Below, one piece after another: positions 1 to 7,591 of a stretch of DNA of 24,166 nucleotides; the stretch's first letter is position 1, and each line of letters starts with the position of its first letter. A program made the position numbers and the translations under genes. Below the pieces are notes generated by a model. It was given only the letters and a program-made list of their open reading frames with translations, did not search any database and was not told the DNA's origin. Where the stretch lies: assembly GCA_038526245.1 (NCBI GenBank), contig JBCBGZ010000039.1, forward strand, positions 1-24,166, in the 5' to 3' direction. Source of the stretch: UBA5336 sp038526245 (GTDB taxonomy: Bacteria; Pseudomonadota; Alphaproteobacteria; Caulobacterales; Hyphomonadaceae).

Positions 1-317
1 GCGCGACCCGCGCGGGGACCGAGCTGAAAATGCGCGATGTCGGCCAGAGGATTGCGCGGCGAGAAGACAGCTATACGGGTGACATGATCATCCGGCGTCA
101 TTGGGCTTTCTACGTCGATCTCGATTGGAACAGAAAACCCGTTCTCCGAAATAGGCGGCAATGACACTTCGATCCGACCTTCAGTAACGGGCGCATCACC
201 GAACAGGGCTGTCCGCGCGGTGGTGACATCTTCTGGACCAGCGAGGGCAGGGCGGGCGAGCCAACCGAAGGCGCTTGCGCTAGCCGCGGTCAACAATACG
301 CTCCTGCGTGTCAGCAT
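1..317 (-). CDS. soxY: SoxY, thiosulfate-oxidation carrier protein (3' part outside window)
   Basis: SoxY is the periplasmic carrier of the Sox multienzyme system; sulfur intermediates ride on a cysteine in a C-terminal GGCGG arm. This gene is too short for the usual ORF lists because the window edge cuts it. Reading from ATG at 317, 105 codons are visible. Residues 1-26 are a Tat signal (TRRSVLL, then a hydrophobic stretch ending in ALA). The mature part shows SoxY family segments: GRIEVSLPPISENG (about 47-60), VPIEI, SPMT (71-74), and an ending FQLGPRAGR that matches the family's F-x-L-x-P-x-x-GRA. The carrier cysteine lies beyond base 1 and cannot be checked. The start is 7 nt after the soxX stop, so it is the last visible gene of the operon; soxZ would be expected next. 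Confidence 0.9.
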   Translation of the reverse strand, partial: MLTRRSVLLTAASASAFGWLARPALAGPEDVTTARTALFGDAPVTEGRIEVSLPPISENGFSVPIEIDVESPMTPDDHVTRIAVFSPRNPLADIAHFQLGPRAGR

Positions 318-324
318 CACTGGC

Positions 325-804
325 TCAAATCGGTGATTCATCCAGAGCCTCTACAGTTTGGTCTTGTTCGGCCAGAAAAACGACGAGGTCTTCGATTTGC
401 TGGCCGGACAGTATGGGTTCGCCATCATATTTAGGATCAACTTGGTGAAGTCCCAATCGCCTGGCGTAAGCGGGCATAATCGTGCCTGGCCAGACAAGCT
501 GGGGCGCTGCGATTCGCAATCGCAATTGGTCTACGTTCAGCCTGGCGCCAACGCCATCGAGACGTGGACCCAGGTTCCCCTGGAAAGGGGCGTCCAGAAC
601 GGACAGTTGATGGCAGAGTACGCAGTGCCCCTGATCACGATCTACGAACACTTCGGCGCCAGTCGAGGGACTACCCGGCGCCTGTGCCAGCGCAGTTGGT
701 AGTCTGTCGTCAATTACACCAGCCAGGATCGGATCGTCTGGCGCGCGTCCATCGCAGGCGATCAATGAAGCGGTGACAAGAGCAATGAGGGCGGCCTGCC
801 TCAT
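325..804 (-). CDS. soxX: SoxX, mono-haem c-type cytochrome of the SoxAX complex
   Basis: SoxX is the electron-accepting subunit of SoxAX, which joins thiosulfate to the SoxY cysteine in the periplasm. The 159-residue product has one haem c motif, CVLCH at 61-65, then GNLGPRLDGVG (77-87) and the distal methionine region PGTIMPAY with Met110, all typical of SoxX. The N-terminus (1-17) is a hydrophobic signal ending LIAC, which fits a lipobox with Cys17, so the protein may be a lipoprotein; Asp at +2 would favour inner-membrane retention by the E. coli rule. SoxX is usually a soluble periplasmic protein, so this is notable. The start ATG overlaps the upstream flavoprotein stop by four bases (ATGA, 801-804). 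SoxA, its partner, is not in the window. Confidence 0.92.
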   Translation of the reverse strand: MRQAALIALVTASLIACDGRAPDDPILAGVIDDRLPTALAQAPGSPSTGAEVFVDRDQGHCVLCHQLSVLDAPFQGNLGPRLDGVGARLNVDQLRLRIAAPQLVWPGTIMPAYARRLGLHQVDPKYDGEPILSGQQIEDLVVFLAEQDQTVEALDESPI

Positions 805-2066
805 CCAAAGGTCTCCGAGATGATCGCATCAAACCAATCCTTTGCCTGGTTCGCCTCTACGGCGCGCAGGGAGGATGGAGCATCCAGCGGGCTGATCCCG
901 CCTGCCCCTTCTATGGACTGAAATTTGCCTCCATCATTGGTGTATGCGCCAACAATCGAGATGGCCTGGCCCGGAGCGGTGTAGGAATAGCATGTGTTCA
1001 CGAGCCGTGTAGGTTGTGGCGCAAGGCCGGCCACGATCCTGGCGATCTGAATGGCGCAAATCTTCCCTTGCAGATTGGCGGAGAACGCTGATTTGGGCAT
1101 CGGCGCGGCGATTGCCGCGTCGCCGATCACATGGATGTCGGGTTGGAGGGTCGACTCGAAACTCACCGCGTCGATAGGGCACCAACCTGTTTGGTCAGCG
1201 ACACCGGAGCGCTCTGCAATGGTTGCCGCCTGTTGGGGTGGAATCACATTTGCGACACTTGCTGCGTGGGTGTCGAAGTCCGTTTCGAGCGTCATGGCTC
1301 GGGAGTCGACGCGTGAGACGCGCCCATCGTCAGCTGCGCTGATCCATTCCAGATGGTCGGGATACAGCTCGGCCCAAGCGTCTTGGAAAAGCGGCATCTT
1401 CGAAAACGTGGTCTTGGAATCCAGAACTATGAGCTTGGACCGCGGTTTCCGTGTCTTCAAATAGTGAGCGATCAGGCTGGCACGCTCATACGGCCCGGGT
1501 GGGCAACGATAGGGGGCTGCCGGAACCGACATGTAGACAACCCCGCCATCCTCCATCTCTTCCAATTGGCGGCGTAAGAGCTCTGTCTGCGGACCGGCTT
1601 TCCAGGCATGGGGCATTCGCTCGCTTGCCTCCGGCGTGTAGCCCTCCAAGCCATCCCAGCGAAAGCTCACCCCCGGAGCGAGGATCAGCTTGTCATATGG
1701 AACGGCTGCGCCGTCTTCGAGTATTACGTTTCGGCTTGATGGGTCGACGGCGTCAGCTCTGGCGGTGATCTGGTTGATGCCTTCGGATCCCCAGCCCGAA
1801 ATTGAGAAAGTCTGGTCGGCAACCGTCCGCTCGCCGCTCAGGACGAGATTGCTGAACGGGCAAGAAACATACTGCTCTGATGGATCAATCAGTGTGTTCG
1901 AAGCGTTGGGAAGCAGACGTTTCAGGGTTCTAGCCGCTGTGCTGCCGCCAAATCCAGCACCCACAATCACAATCCGAGCATCGTTTTGGGCGAACGCCTT
2001 TGGCAGCGGCATTGCTGCAAGTGCACCAAGCCCAGCAAGAAGTGAACGCCGGGTCGAATAGGTCAT
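801..2066 (-). CDS. fccB: Flavocytochrome c sulfide dehydrogenase, flavoprotein subunit (FccB/SoxF)
   Basis: This is the FAD subunit that oxidises sulfide to sulfur and passes electrons to a c-type cytochrome in the periplasm. The 421-residue protein starts with a Tat signal (TRRSLLAG, ending AFA at about 26). A Rossmann FAD-binding motif GAGFGG sits at 36-41. Cys69 in VSCPFSN corresponds to the cysteine that covalently holds FAD in Allochromatium FccB. Cys188 (YRCPPGPYER) and Cys359 (NTCYS) match the redox-active disulfide pair. HVIGDAA (312-318) is the second FAD contact. Length is normal. The gene overlaps the cytochrome gene upstream (ATGA, 2063-2066) and soxX downstream (801-804), so all three are probably translationally coupled. 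SoxF is the name used when the gene lies in a sox cluster. Confidence 0.93.
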   Translation of the reverse strand: MTYSTRRSLLAGLGALAAMPLPKAFAQNDARIVIVGAGFGGSTAARTLKRLLPNASNTLIDPSEQYVSCPFSNLVLSGERTVADQTFSISGWGSEGINQITARADAVDPSSRNVILEDGAAVPYDKLILAPGVSFRWDGLEGYTPEASERMPHAWKAGPQTELLRRQLEEMEDGGVVYMSVPAAPYRCPPGPYERASLIAHYLKTRKPRSKLIVLDSKTTFSKMPLFQDAWAELYPDHLEWISAADDGRVSRVDSRAMTLETDFDTHAASVANVIPPQQAATIAERSGVADQTGWCPIDAVSFESTLQPDIHVIGDAAIAAPMPKSAFSANLQGKICAIQIARIVAGLAPQPTRLVNTCYSYTAPGQAISIVGAYTNDGGKFQSIEGAGGISPLDAPSSLRAVEANQAKDWFDAIISETFG

Positions 2067-2392
2067 GGCGCGGGAGCCTCGGTCAAATAGGCCGACAAAG
2101 AAGCGATTTGGTCGTCGCTATACGCTCGCGCCAACAAATGCATCACGGTGGTTCCGTCGCCATGCCTGTAATCCAGCATAAGCGTTTCCAGCTCTTCCGC
2201 GCTGCGCTCGGATAGGGACGGTATCGCAGTGCCTGACGGCGCATGACAACCGCTGCATGACGCAGCGATCGTGGCAATTTCAGCAATGCTGGCGGGGTTT
2301 GGACTTGTGTTCTGGCTTTGCTCCTGACCACACGCCGCGAACACGAGCAGGCCTGCGCAAGTCAGAAGCGGTTTTTTGGGCCCAGGCGTCAC
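2063..2392 (-). CDS. fccA: Small mono-haem cytochrome c (FccA-like)
   Basis: The 109-residue protein has one haem motif, CSGCH at 46-50, then AIPSLSE and a methionine region TTVMHLLARAYSDDQI (Met84 as probable axial ligand), the pattern of class I FccA-type cytochromes. SoxE proteins are usually di-haem, so FccA is the better name. It should take electrons from the flavoprotein encoded next. It also directly follows the Mo-hydroxylase gene, so it could serve both enzymes; that is inference. The start is GTG, overlapping the upstream stop as GTGA (2389-2392). The signal peptide ends VFAAC with Cys21, a near-lipobox (Phe at -3 is less usual), so it may be lipid-anchored. Confidence 0.85.
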   Translation of the reverse strand: MTPGPKKPLLTCAGLLVFAACGQEQSQNTSPNPASIAEIATIAASCSGCHAPSGTAIPSLSERSAEELETLMLDYRHGDGTTVMHLLARAYSDDQIASLSAYLTEAPAP

Positions 2393-4596
2393 ACATCCCT
2401 CAGATTCTGATCGCCGATTGGGAGTTTGCGCACGCGCTTTCCTGTTGCAGCGTAAATGGCGTTCAAGACGGCAGGCGGGGCGACGGCAATTGTGGGTTCT
2501 CCCACACCGCCCCAGAAGCCCCCAGAGGGCATAACGATGGTCTCCACCTCAGGCATTTCTGCCAATGTAAGGGATCGGAATGTGTGGAAGTTGTCCTGCT
2601 GGACTTCACCATTTTCGAACGTGATTTCACCGTGCAGCATTGCTGACAGCCCATAAACGAATGAGCCTTCAACCTGCGCTTCGACCTGTTGGGGATTCAC
2701 GGCGTGGCCCGGGTCGGTCGCAGCTACAATGCGTTCCATCTTCAAACGGCCATCATCCGTTACGCTGACTTCGGCACACGCCGCCGTGTAAGCTCCAAAC
2801 GAGTAGAACGCGCAGAGTCCGCGCGCCTTGCCATCATCATTTCCCCAACCCGACCGGTCAGCCGCCGCTTGAAGCACAGCAGACAGTTCCGGGCTATTCT
2901 GGAGATGGGCCAACCGGAATTCCAGGGGGTCACGGCCCGCCGCAGCAGCCATCTCATCCCTAAAACACTCGAGATAGATGGCGTTCTGGTTTGCATTCAC
3001 ACCGCGCCAAAAGCCAGGCCTCACCGGAGGATTCCGCATGGCGTGGTCTACCAGCAGACTCGGGAAAGTGTGTTTGATCGTTTGATCTTCCACGCGAGGG
3101 TCAAGGCCCGCCGGGAGAAGGCCCTGGAACGTGGCGATGTCCATGCCGTTAAACAGCATTTGCGGAATAAGCGCTGCAAGAATGGACTGGCCAGAAATCC
3201 GCATATGCAGTCCTGTCACGTTGCCATCGGCATCGAGTGCTCCGCGCAGTCGTCCCTTCGTCACGGGGTGGAAAAAACCCTGACGCATGGATTCTTCACG
3301 CGACCAGAGGAGTTTAACCGGTGTACCCGGCATTTGCTTGGCAACATTGACCGCCGCGGTGACAAAGTCGTTCATCCCGCGCCGACCAAACCCACCACCA
3401 AGATTAATCTTGTACACTTCACACTGCTCGACGGGCAGGCCCGCTGCTTCTGCGGCTGCTGCGAGAGCAGACTCACCGTTCTGTGTTGGCACCCAGACTT
3501 CGCACTTGCCGTCCGTGACTAACGCTGTGGCGTTGAGCGGCTCCATGCAGGCATGGTTCTGGTGGGGCATGTTGTAGGTGGCTTCGACCACCTGGTCAGC
3601 ACTGGCGAAGGCGGCTTCAACATCACCGACACTGTTGCCTGGAAAAGCTTGGTCAGCTGTCAGACCTTCGTCCAACTCCGCTTCAAACGCGGCACTGGAA
3701 TGGTCTGAACCCTCGCCAGGGGTCCATGTTATGGGGAGCGCTTCCAGCGCGGTGTTGGCCTGCCACCACGTATCTGCGACCACTGCAACAGCCGTATCAT
3801 CGACCTGAACGACCTGCCGTACACCGGGCATGCCTTCGACTGCAGATGCATCAAAGCTACCAAGGGTGCCACCTCGCATGGGCGCCGCCTTGATTGATGC
3901 GTTCAACATCCCATCGAGCTGCAAATCAGCGCCGTAGACCTGCTTTCCGGTGAGCTTGTCTGCGGTGTCCAGGCGTTTCACAGGCTGACCGACCAGCTTC
4001 CACTCGGACGGATCCTTGACCGTCACTTCCAGCGGAGGCGCAAGCTCGGCGGCTTTTGCCGCGACCTGACCGAATGTGACCGTGTTTCCGGTCGGTCCAT
4101 GGGTGATAACGCTGTTTTCGGCCGAACATTCCGAGACGGGCACGTCCCATTCCTTCGCGGCCGCTTCCAGCAGCATCATTTTCGCCGCAGCGCCGCCTTC
4201 TCGAACATATTCCACGGAGCCCCGAATGCCCTGGCTGCCGCCCGTCGAGAAATCACCCCAGACGCGCTCCCGCTTGAGGTTTTCACCCGGTGTTGGATAT
4301 TCCGTTCGGACCTTCGTCCAATCGCAGTCCAGCTCCTCCGCAACGAGTTGTGCGAGGCCCGTCAATGTGCCCTGGCCCATCTCGGAGCGAGCAATGCGGA
4401 TTGTGACGATATCGTCTGTCCCCACGTGCACCCAGGCGTTGACTTCCGGAGGTGGAGGCCCGTCGGCGACAGAAGTGCTTGTCGGAGTGTCCGACGTTTC
4501 AGCGGGAGAGCACGCGGCGAGAACACCGAGTGTCAGACCGGCTGCACCGCTGCCGACTATGAAGCTGCGGCGGGAAAAGCGCATATCATCAGCCAT
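2389..4596 (-). CDS. Molybdopterin-binding subunit of a xanthine dehydrogenase-family hydroxylase (IorB-like)
   Basis: This is a large subunit of the isoquinoline 1-oxidoreductase/aldehyde oxidase branch of the xanthine oxidase family, which hydroxylates N-heterocycles or aldehydes at a molybdenum-cytosine-dinucleotide site. The 735-residue length is normal. A Tat motif (SRRSFIVG, 8-15) shows export after cofactor loading. The family motifs ARSEMGQG (about 69-76), GGGFGRRG and the C-terminal GVGEP are present; Glu700 in GVGEP corresponds to the catalytic base. The signal ends VLAAC with Cys29, a good lipobox, suggesting a Tat-exported lipoprotein. The substrate cannot be told from sequence. 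An AGGGAG site 6 nt before the ATG overlaps the stop of the 2Fe-2S subunit gene. Downstream it overlaps the cytochrome gene by 4 nt, the probable electron outlet. Confidence 0.9.
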   Translation of the reverse strand: MADDMRFSRRSFIVGSGAAGLTLGVLAACSPAETSDTPTSTSVADGPPPPEVNAWVHVGTDDIVTIRIARSEMGQGTLTGLAQLVAEELDCDWTKVRTEYPTPGENLKRERVWGDFSTGGSQGIRGSVEYVREGGAAAKMMLLEAAAKEWDVPVSECSAENSVITHGPTGNTVTFGQVAAKAAELAPPLEVTVKDPSEWKLVGQPVKRLDTADKLTGKQVYGADLQLDGMLNASIKAAPMRGGTLGSFDASAVEGMPGVRQVVQVDDTAVAVVADTWWQANTALEALPITWTPGEGSDHSSAAFEAELDEGLTADQAFPGNSVGDVEAAFASADQVVEATYNMPHQNHACMEPLNATALVTDGKCEVWVPTQNGESALAAAAEAAGLPVEQCEVYKINLGGGFGRRGMNDFVTAAVNVAKQMPGTPVKLLWSREESMRQGFFHPVTKGRLRGALDADGNVTGLHMRISGQSILAALIPQMLFNGMDIATFQGLLPAGLDPRVEDQTIKHTFPSLLVDHAMRNPPVRPGFWRGVNANQNAIYLECFRDEMAAAAGRDPLEFRLAHLQNSPELSAVLQAAADRSGWGNDDGKARGLCAFYSFGAYTAACAEVSVTDDGRLKMERIVAATDPGHAVNPQQVEAQVEGSFVYGLSAMLHGEITFENGEVQQDNFHTFRSLTLAEMPEVETIVMPSGGFWGGVGEPTIAVAPPAVLNAIYAATGKRVRKLPIGDQNLRDV

Positions 4597-4607
4597 CTTT
4601 ATCTCCC

Positions 4608-5060
4608 TCAGCCTTTGTTCGCGGCGAGATGGATGCCCTTGCGCACCCGCGCCAGCGTCCCGCAGCGGCAGATATTGGTCACCTGCGCATCGATATCTTC
4701 GTCAGTGGGATTGGGGGTGGTATTCAGTAGGCCCGCTACCGCCATGATCATTCCGGGTTGGCAGTATCCGCACTGGGGAATGTCCAGCTCTGCCCAGGCT
4801 TCCTGAACCGGGTGGCTTGCATCCTCTGACAAACCTTCAATCGTTGTGATCTCCTGGTCTTCAGTCACCGCAGCGAGGGGATAGACGCAGGCACGAACGG
4901 GCGCACCATCCACATGCACGGTGCAGGCGCCGCATTGGGCGATCCCACAGCCGAATTTTGTGCCCGTCAGACCAAGCTGTTCGCGCAAGACCCAAAGCAG
5001 AGGCGTTGTTTCATCAGCCTCCACTGTTCGAACTTCACCATTCACTTTGATCGTGGCCAT
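4608..5060 (-). CDS. 2Fe-2S subunit of the molybdenum hydroxylase (IorA-like)
   Basis: This is the small iron-sulfur subunit that moves electrons from the Mo site to the external acceptor. The 150-residue protein (starting MATIKVNGE) has a plant-type ferredoxin cluster with Cys38, Cys43, Cys46 and Cys58, and the family's second cluster with Cys97, Cys100 (CGYCQPG), Cys131 and Cys133 (CRCGT). There is no signal peptide, so it is probably carried through Tat with the large subunit. An in-frame ATG at 5081 would add seven residues, but an AGGGAG ribosome site at 5072-5067 lies 6 nt before the ATG at 5060, so I take 5060. It is the first gene of the minus-strand redox operon; the large subunit begins 11 nt after its stop. 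Confidence 0.92.
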   Translation of the reverse strand: MATIKVNGEVRTVEADETTPLLWVLREQLGLTGTKFGCGIAQCGACTVHVDGAPVRACVYPLAAVTEDQEITTIEGLSEDASHPVQEAWAELDIPQCGYCQPGMIMAVAGLLNTTPNPTDEDIDAQVTNICRCGTLARVRKGIHLAANKG

Positions 5061-5066
5061 GTTCAT

Positions 5067-5072
5067 CTCCCT
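5067..5072 (-). promoter_or_regulatory. Ribosome binding site deciding the iorA-like start
   Basis: On the minus strand AGGGAG lies 6 nt before the ATG at 5060. The same AGGGAG-N6-ATG arrangement precedes the next gene (ATG at 4596). It supports the shorter 150-residue protein over the 157-residue reading. Confidence 0.65.
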
Positions 5073-5113
5073 GATGCTCACGCTTGGACGCCAGCTTGTG
5101 GTATCGACAACGC

Positions 5114-5137
5114 TGAATCAAGTGAGAATGATTCACA
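5114..5137. promoter_or_regulatory. Fur-box-like palindrome in the divergent intergenic region
   Basis: The 153-bp gap between the Mo-hydroxylase operon and dusA holds an inverted repeat with 6-bp arms, TGAATC at 5114-5119 and GATTCA at 5130-5135. Overlapping it, TGAGAATGATTCACA (5123-5137) matches the Fur 7-1-7 consensus TGATAAT-N-ATTATCA at 11 of 14 positions by my count and contains the palindromic core GAATGATTC. The downstream minus-strand operon codes for haem, Fe-S and Mo proteins, so iron control is plausible. Another dimeric regulator could use the same repeat. I could not place a clear -35/-10 pair around it. Confidence 0.4.
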
Positions 5138-5213
5138 GTTTAACCATCATGGTCTTGCGGCACCGCTTCGGCGCGGCTAGGCCACCGCCAGTTTTACCCA
5201 ACGGATACTGCTT

Positions 5214-6224
5214 GTGCTGCTCGCCGACGGAATCGATAGACGCTTCAGTGTCGCTCCCATGATGGAGTGGACGGATCGCCATTGCAGGGCGTTCCATCGC
5301 ACTCTCAGCTCGAGGGCTCTGCTCTTTACGGAGATGGTGACCGCCGATGCCGTGATTCATGGCGACCGAGAGCGCCTGCTTGGATATTCGGAGGTGGAGC
5401 ACCCTCTGGTGTTGCAACTCGGCGGAAGCGAGCCCGAGAAGCTGGCGAAAGCTGCACGGATCGCTGAAGATTTTGGCTATGATGAAGTCAATCTGAATTG
5501 TGGGTGTCCATCTGAGCGGGTTCAGTCGGGCGCGTTCGGGGCGTGTCTCATGCGAGAGCCTGAGCTTGTCGCGCGTTGTGTTGCGGCGATGGTGGATGCG
5601 GTCTCAGTGCCTGTCACAGTGAAGTGCCGTGTCGCGGTCGATGAGGATCCCTCCCGCGAAACACTGTACGGATTTGTCGATACCGTTGCCGATGCCGGGT
5701 GCTCCGTGTTCACCGTTCACGCACGAAAGGCCTGGCTGAAAGGGCTTAGTCCTAAGGAAAACCGAGAGATACCTCCACTCGATTACGACCTCGTTGCAGA
5801 CTTGAAGGCCACCTTTCCTCAACTCTCCGTTCTTTTGAACGGCGGATTGACCGACCTTGACGCCTGCCAAACAGAGATGCCGCGGTTCGATGGGGTCATG
5901 CTTGGTCGTGCAGCGTATCAAACGCCCGCCCTCTTGATGGGCGTCGATGCCTGGCTTGATGCCGGCGAAGTTCCAGCCCCCCCGGAAACCAGTGAGTTGA
6001 TTGACGCAGTAAATCGCTACAGACCCTACATGGCCGAAAGGTTGGCGGAAGGCCTGGGGCTACACGCCATGACGCGCCACATGCTGGGACTTTTTGCGGG
6101 TCGTCCCGGCGCTCGTGCCTGGCGGCGAACGCTCAGCGAGAATGCTCCACGTGCTGGAGCAGGATTAGAGGTATTGGATGCTGCGCTGGAGTGTGTGCGC
6201 GAACGCCAGGTCGAGCGCGCGTGA
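5214..6224 (+). CDS. dusA: tRNA-dihydrouridine synthase A
   Basis: DusA reduces uridine in the tRNA D-loop (U20/U20a) using FMN and NADPH. The 336-residue product shows the DusA signatures: SVAPMMEWTDRHCR near residue 12, LQLGGSEP, NLNCGCPSERVQSGAFGACLM with the catalytic cysteine in the middle of this run, VTVKCRVAVD, FTVHARKAWLKGLSPKENR (the DusA-specific loop) and GVMLGRAAYQ. Length is normal for DusA. The start is the GTG at 5214 with an ACGGA site 8 nt upstream; no in-frame ATG lies before the conserved APMMEW. It is divergent from the redox operon and overlaps the next gene by GTGA (6221-6224). Confidence 0.94.
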   Translation: MLLADGIDRRFSVAPMMEWTDRHCRAFHRTLSSRALLFTEMVTADAVIHGDRERLLGYSEVEHPLVLQLGGSEPEKLAKAARIAEDFGYDEVNLNCGCPSERVQSGAFGACLMREPELVARCVAAMVDAVSVPVTVKCRVAVDEDPSRETLYGFVDTVADAGCSVFTVHARKAWLKGLSPKENREIPPLDYDLVADLKATFPQLSVLLNGGLTDLDACQTEMPRFDGVMLGRAAYQTPALLMGVDAWLDAGEVPAPPETSELIDAVNRYRPYMAERLAEGLGLHAMTRHMLGLFAGRPGARAWRRTLSENAPRAGAGLEVLDAALECVRERQVERA

Positions 6225-7045
6225 CAGAGTTTTTCGCAACCCAATGGCCTCTCATTGCAGCTTTGGCGGCCGCCGGGCTGGCGGCGGGGCTCGCTGCTGG
6301 ACTTTTCGGAATCGGCGGGGGCGCCGTTATTGTCCCGGTTCTGTTCTTCCTGTTTACCGGGCTGGGCTATGAAGAACACGCGATGCACGTCGCGGTCGCA
6401 ACTTCATTGGCAACCATCATCATCACATCCGCGCGGTCTGTGATGGCCCATAACAAGCGCGGCGCTGTCGACTGGTCTGTGGTGAGGTCCTGGGCGCCAT
6501 GGATTGTGGCAGGGTCTGCGGCAGGCATGGTGCTCGCGGGATATATCCCCGGCCGCGGTCTGACCATTCTGTTTGGCGCGATGGCATTTTTGCTCGCTGC
6601 TCAATTGTTCTTTGGCCGGCCGACGTGGAAGCTGGCGGAAGACCTTCCCTCTGGTGCCGGTCGTGCCGGGCTCGGTGGATTTATTGGAGTGCTTTCGGCC
6701 CTGATGGGGATTGGGGGCGGCACTTTCGGCGTGTCTTTGATGACGGTGTGTGGGCGCACCATTCACCAAGCCGTCGCGACCGCAGCCGGGTTCGGCATCG
6801 CGATAGGCGCGCCTGCCGCCTTGGCCGCGGTCTTCACAGGATGGGGCAGGGAGGGGCTACCACCGGGAAGTGCTGGATTCGTGAATCTCCCAGCCTTTGC
6901 TCTAATTTCTGTCTTTACGGTGACGATGGCACCGGTGGGAGCGGCATTGGCCCATCGACTAAACGCTTCAGTGTTGAGAAAGGCCTTTGGCGTGGCGCTC
7001 GCCATAGTTGGATCAAGAATGCTCTATTCGGGCATTCTGTCATAA
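6221..7045 (+). CDS. TauE/SafE-family membrane permease
   Basis: TauE/SafE proteins (DUF81) are multi-pass permeases; several are linked to export of sulfite, sulfoacetate or related organosulfur anions. The 274-residue protein has about eight hydrophobic segments and two glycine-rich repeats typical of the family: AAGLFGIGGGAVIVPVLFF near the N-terminus and SALMGIGGGTFGV in the middle. The start is GTG at 6221, overlapping the dusA stop (GTGA); the upstream in-frame ATG at 6191 would lie deep inside dusA and adds a non-hydrophobic tail. The sox operon begins only about 1.1 kb away on the other strand, so a role in removing sulfite is possible, but this is inferred from proximity. Its stop lies 6 bases from that of the convergent protease gene. 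Confidence 0.88.
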   Translation: MTEFFATQWPLIAALAAAGLAAGLAAGLFGIGGGAVIVPVLFFLFTGLGYEEHAMHVAVATSLATIIITSARSVMAHNKRGAVDWSVVRSWAPWIVAGSAAGMVLAGYIPGRGLTILFGAMAFLLAAQLFFGRPTWKLAEDLPSGAGRAGLGGFIGVLSALMGIGGGTFGVSLMTVCGRTIHQAVATAAGFGIAIGAPAALAAVFTGWGREGLPPGSAGFVNLPAFALISVFTVTMAPVGAALAHRLNASVLRKAFGVALAIVGSRMLYSGILS

Positions 7046-7051
7046 GCGGAC

Positions 7052-7591
7052 CTATTGCCGAAGGATCAGGTTCCCCCTGCGAAACTCATAACTATCGAGC
7101 TGGGATAGGAACGACATGCCGAGCAATGACTGATCGAGGCCATCGCGCAGGATCATGGCTTCGACATTACTGACTTCGACACTGCCAATCTGTATCGCGT
7201 CGATGCGAACTGATGCGCCTTTGACTTCGCCGCCTGCGGTTCGGATTGTCCACGTATAGTCGAGGCCCTCCGGACGCAGTCCCATGCGTTGTGCGTCTCG
7301 ATATGTCAGTGCAACCGTGGACGCGCCGGTATCGACCATGAATTCAACATGAGTCCCATCAACATTCGCATTCGCCCAGTAGTGGCCGTCGTCCTTCAGT
7401 TTCAGTAGGGCGGCATTTGGGGGCAATTGAGGGTAGGGGTGGTTCAGGTCCGGTCTTGAGGGCGTTGCTTCGCTTGTCATCGCACTCGCGGCCTGGGGTG
7501 CTGGCTCGGATTTTGGTGCGAGATAGACGTTCACGGCGACGGTGATCACCCCGACGAGACAAGCGACTGCAAACATATCGCTAGCCTTCAT
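7052..7591 (-). CDS. Membrane-anchored retropepsin-like aspartic protease (TIGR02281-type)
   Basis: The 179-residue protein starts MKASDMF at 7591. It has one N-terminal membrane segment (about 6-25), a proline-rich linker, then a single retropepsin-like domain with the active-site motif FMVDTGAST and a late LLGMSFLSQL segment that closes the fold. The family is a clan AA aspartic protease found mainly in Alphaproteobacteria, anchored with the domain in the periplasm. As with retroviral proteases, one active-site motif per chain implies a dimer. Its ATG overlaps the DUF1289 stop (ATGA, 7588-7591), a pairing often seen in this class. Substrates are not known. A longer reading from 7768 runs back through the DUF1289 gene and is rejected. 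Confidence 0.88.
   Translation of the reverse strand: MKASDMFAVACLVGVITVAVNVYLAPKSEPAPQAASAMTSEATPSRPDLNHPYPQLPPNAALLKLKDDGHYWANANVDGTHVEFMVDTGASTVALTYRDAQRMGLRPEGLDYTWTIRTAGGEVKGASVRIDAIQIGSVEVSNVEAMILRDGLDQSLLGMSFLSQLDSYEFRRGNLILRQ

Noticed and set aside
2063..2392. Naming the small cytochrome SoxE
   Set aside because: SoxE proteins are generally di-haem; only one CxxCH is present, so an FccA-like name fits better.
2689..3522. Plus-strand open frame of 277 codons opposite the Mo-hydroxylase gene
   Set aside because: Antisense to conserved coding sequence, arginine/histidine-rich shadow composition, no family likeness.
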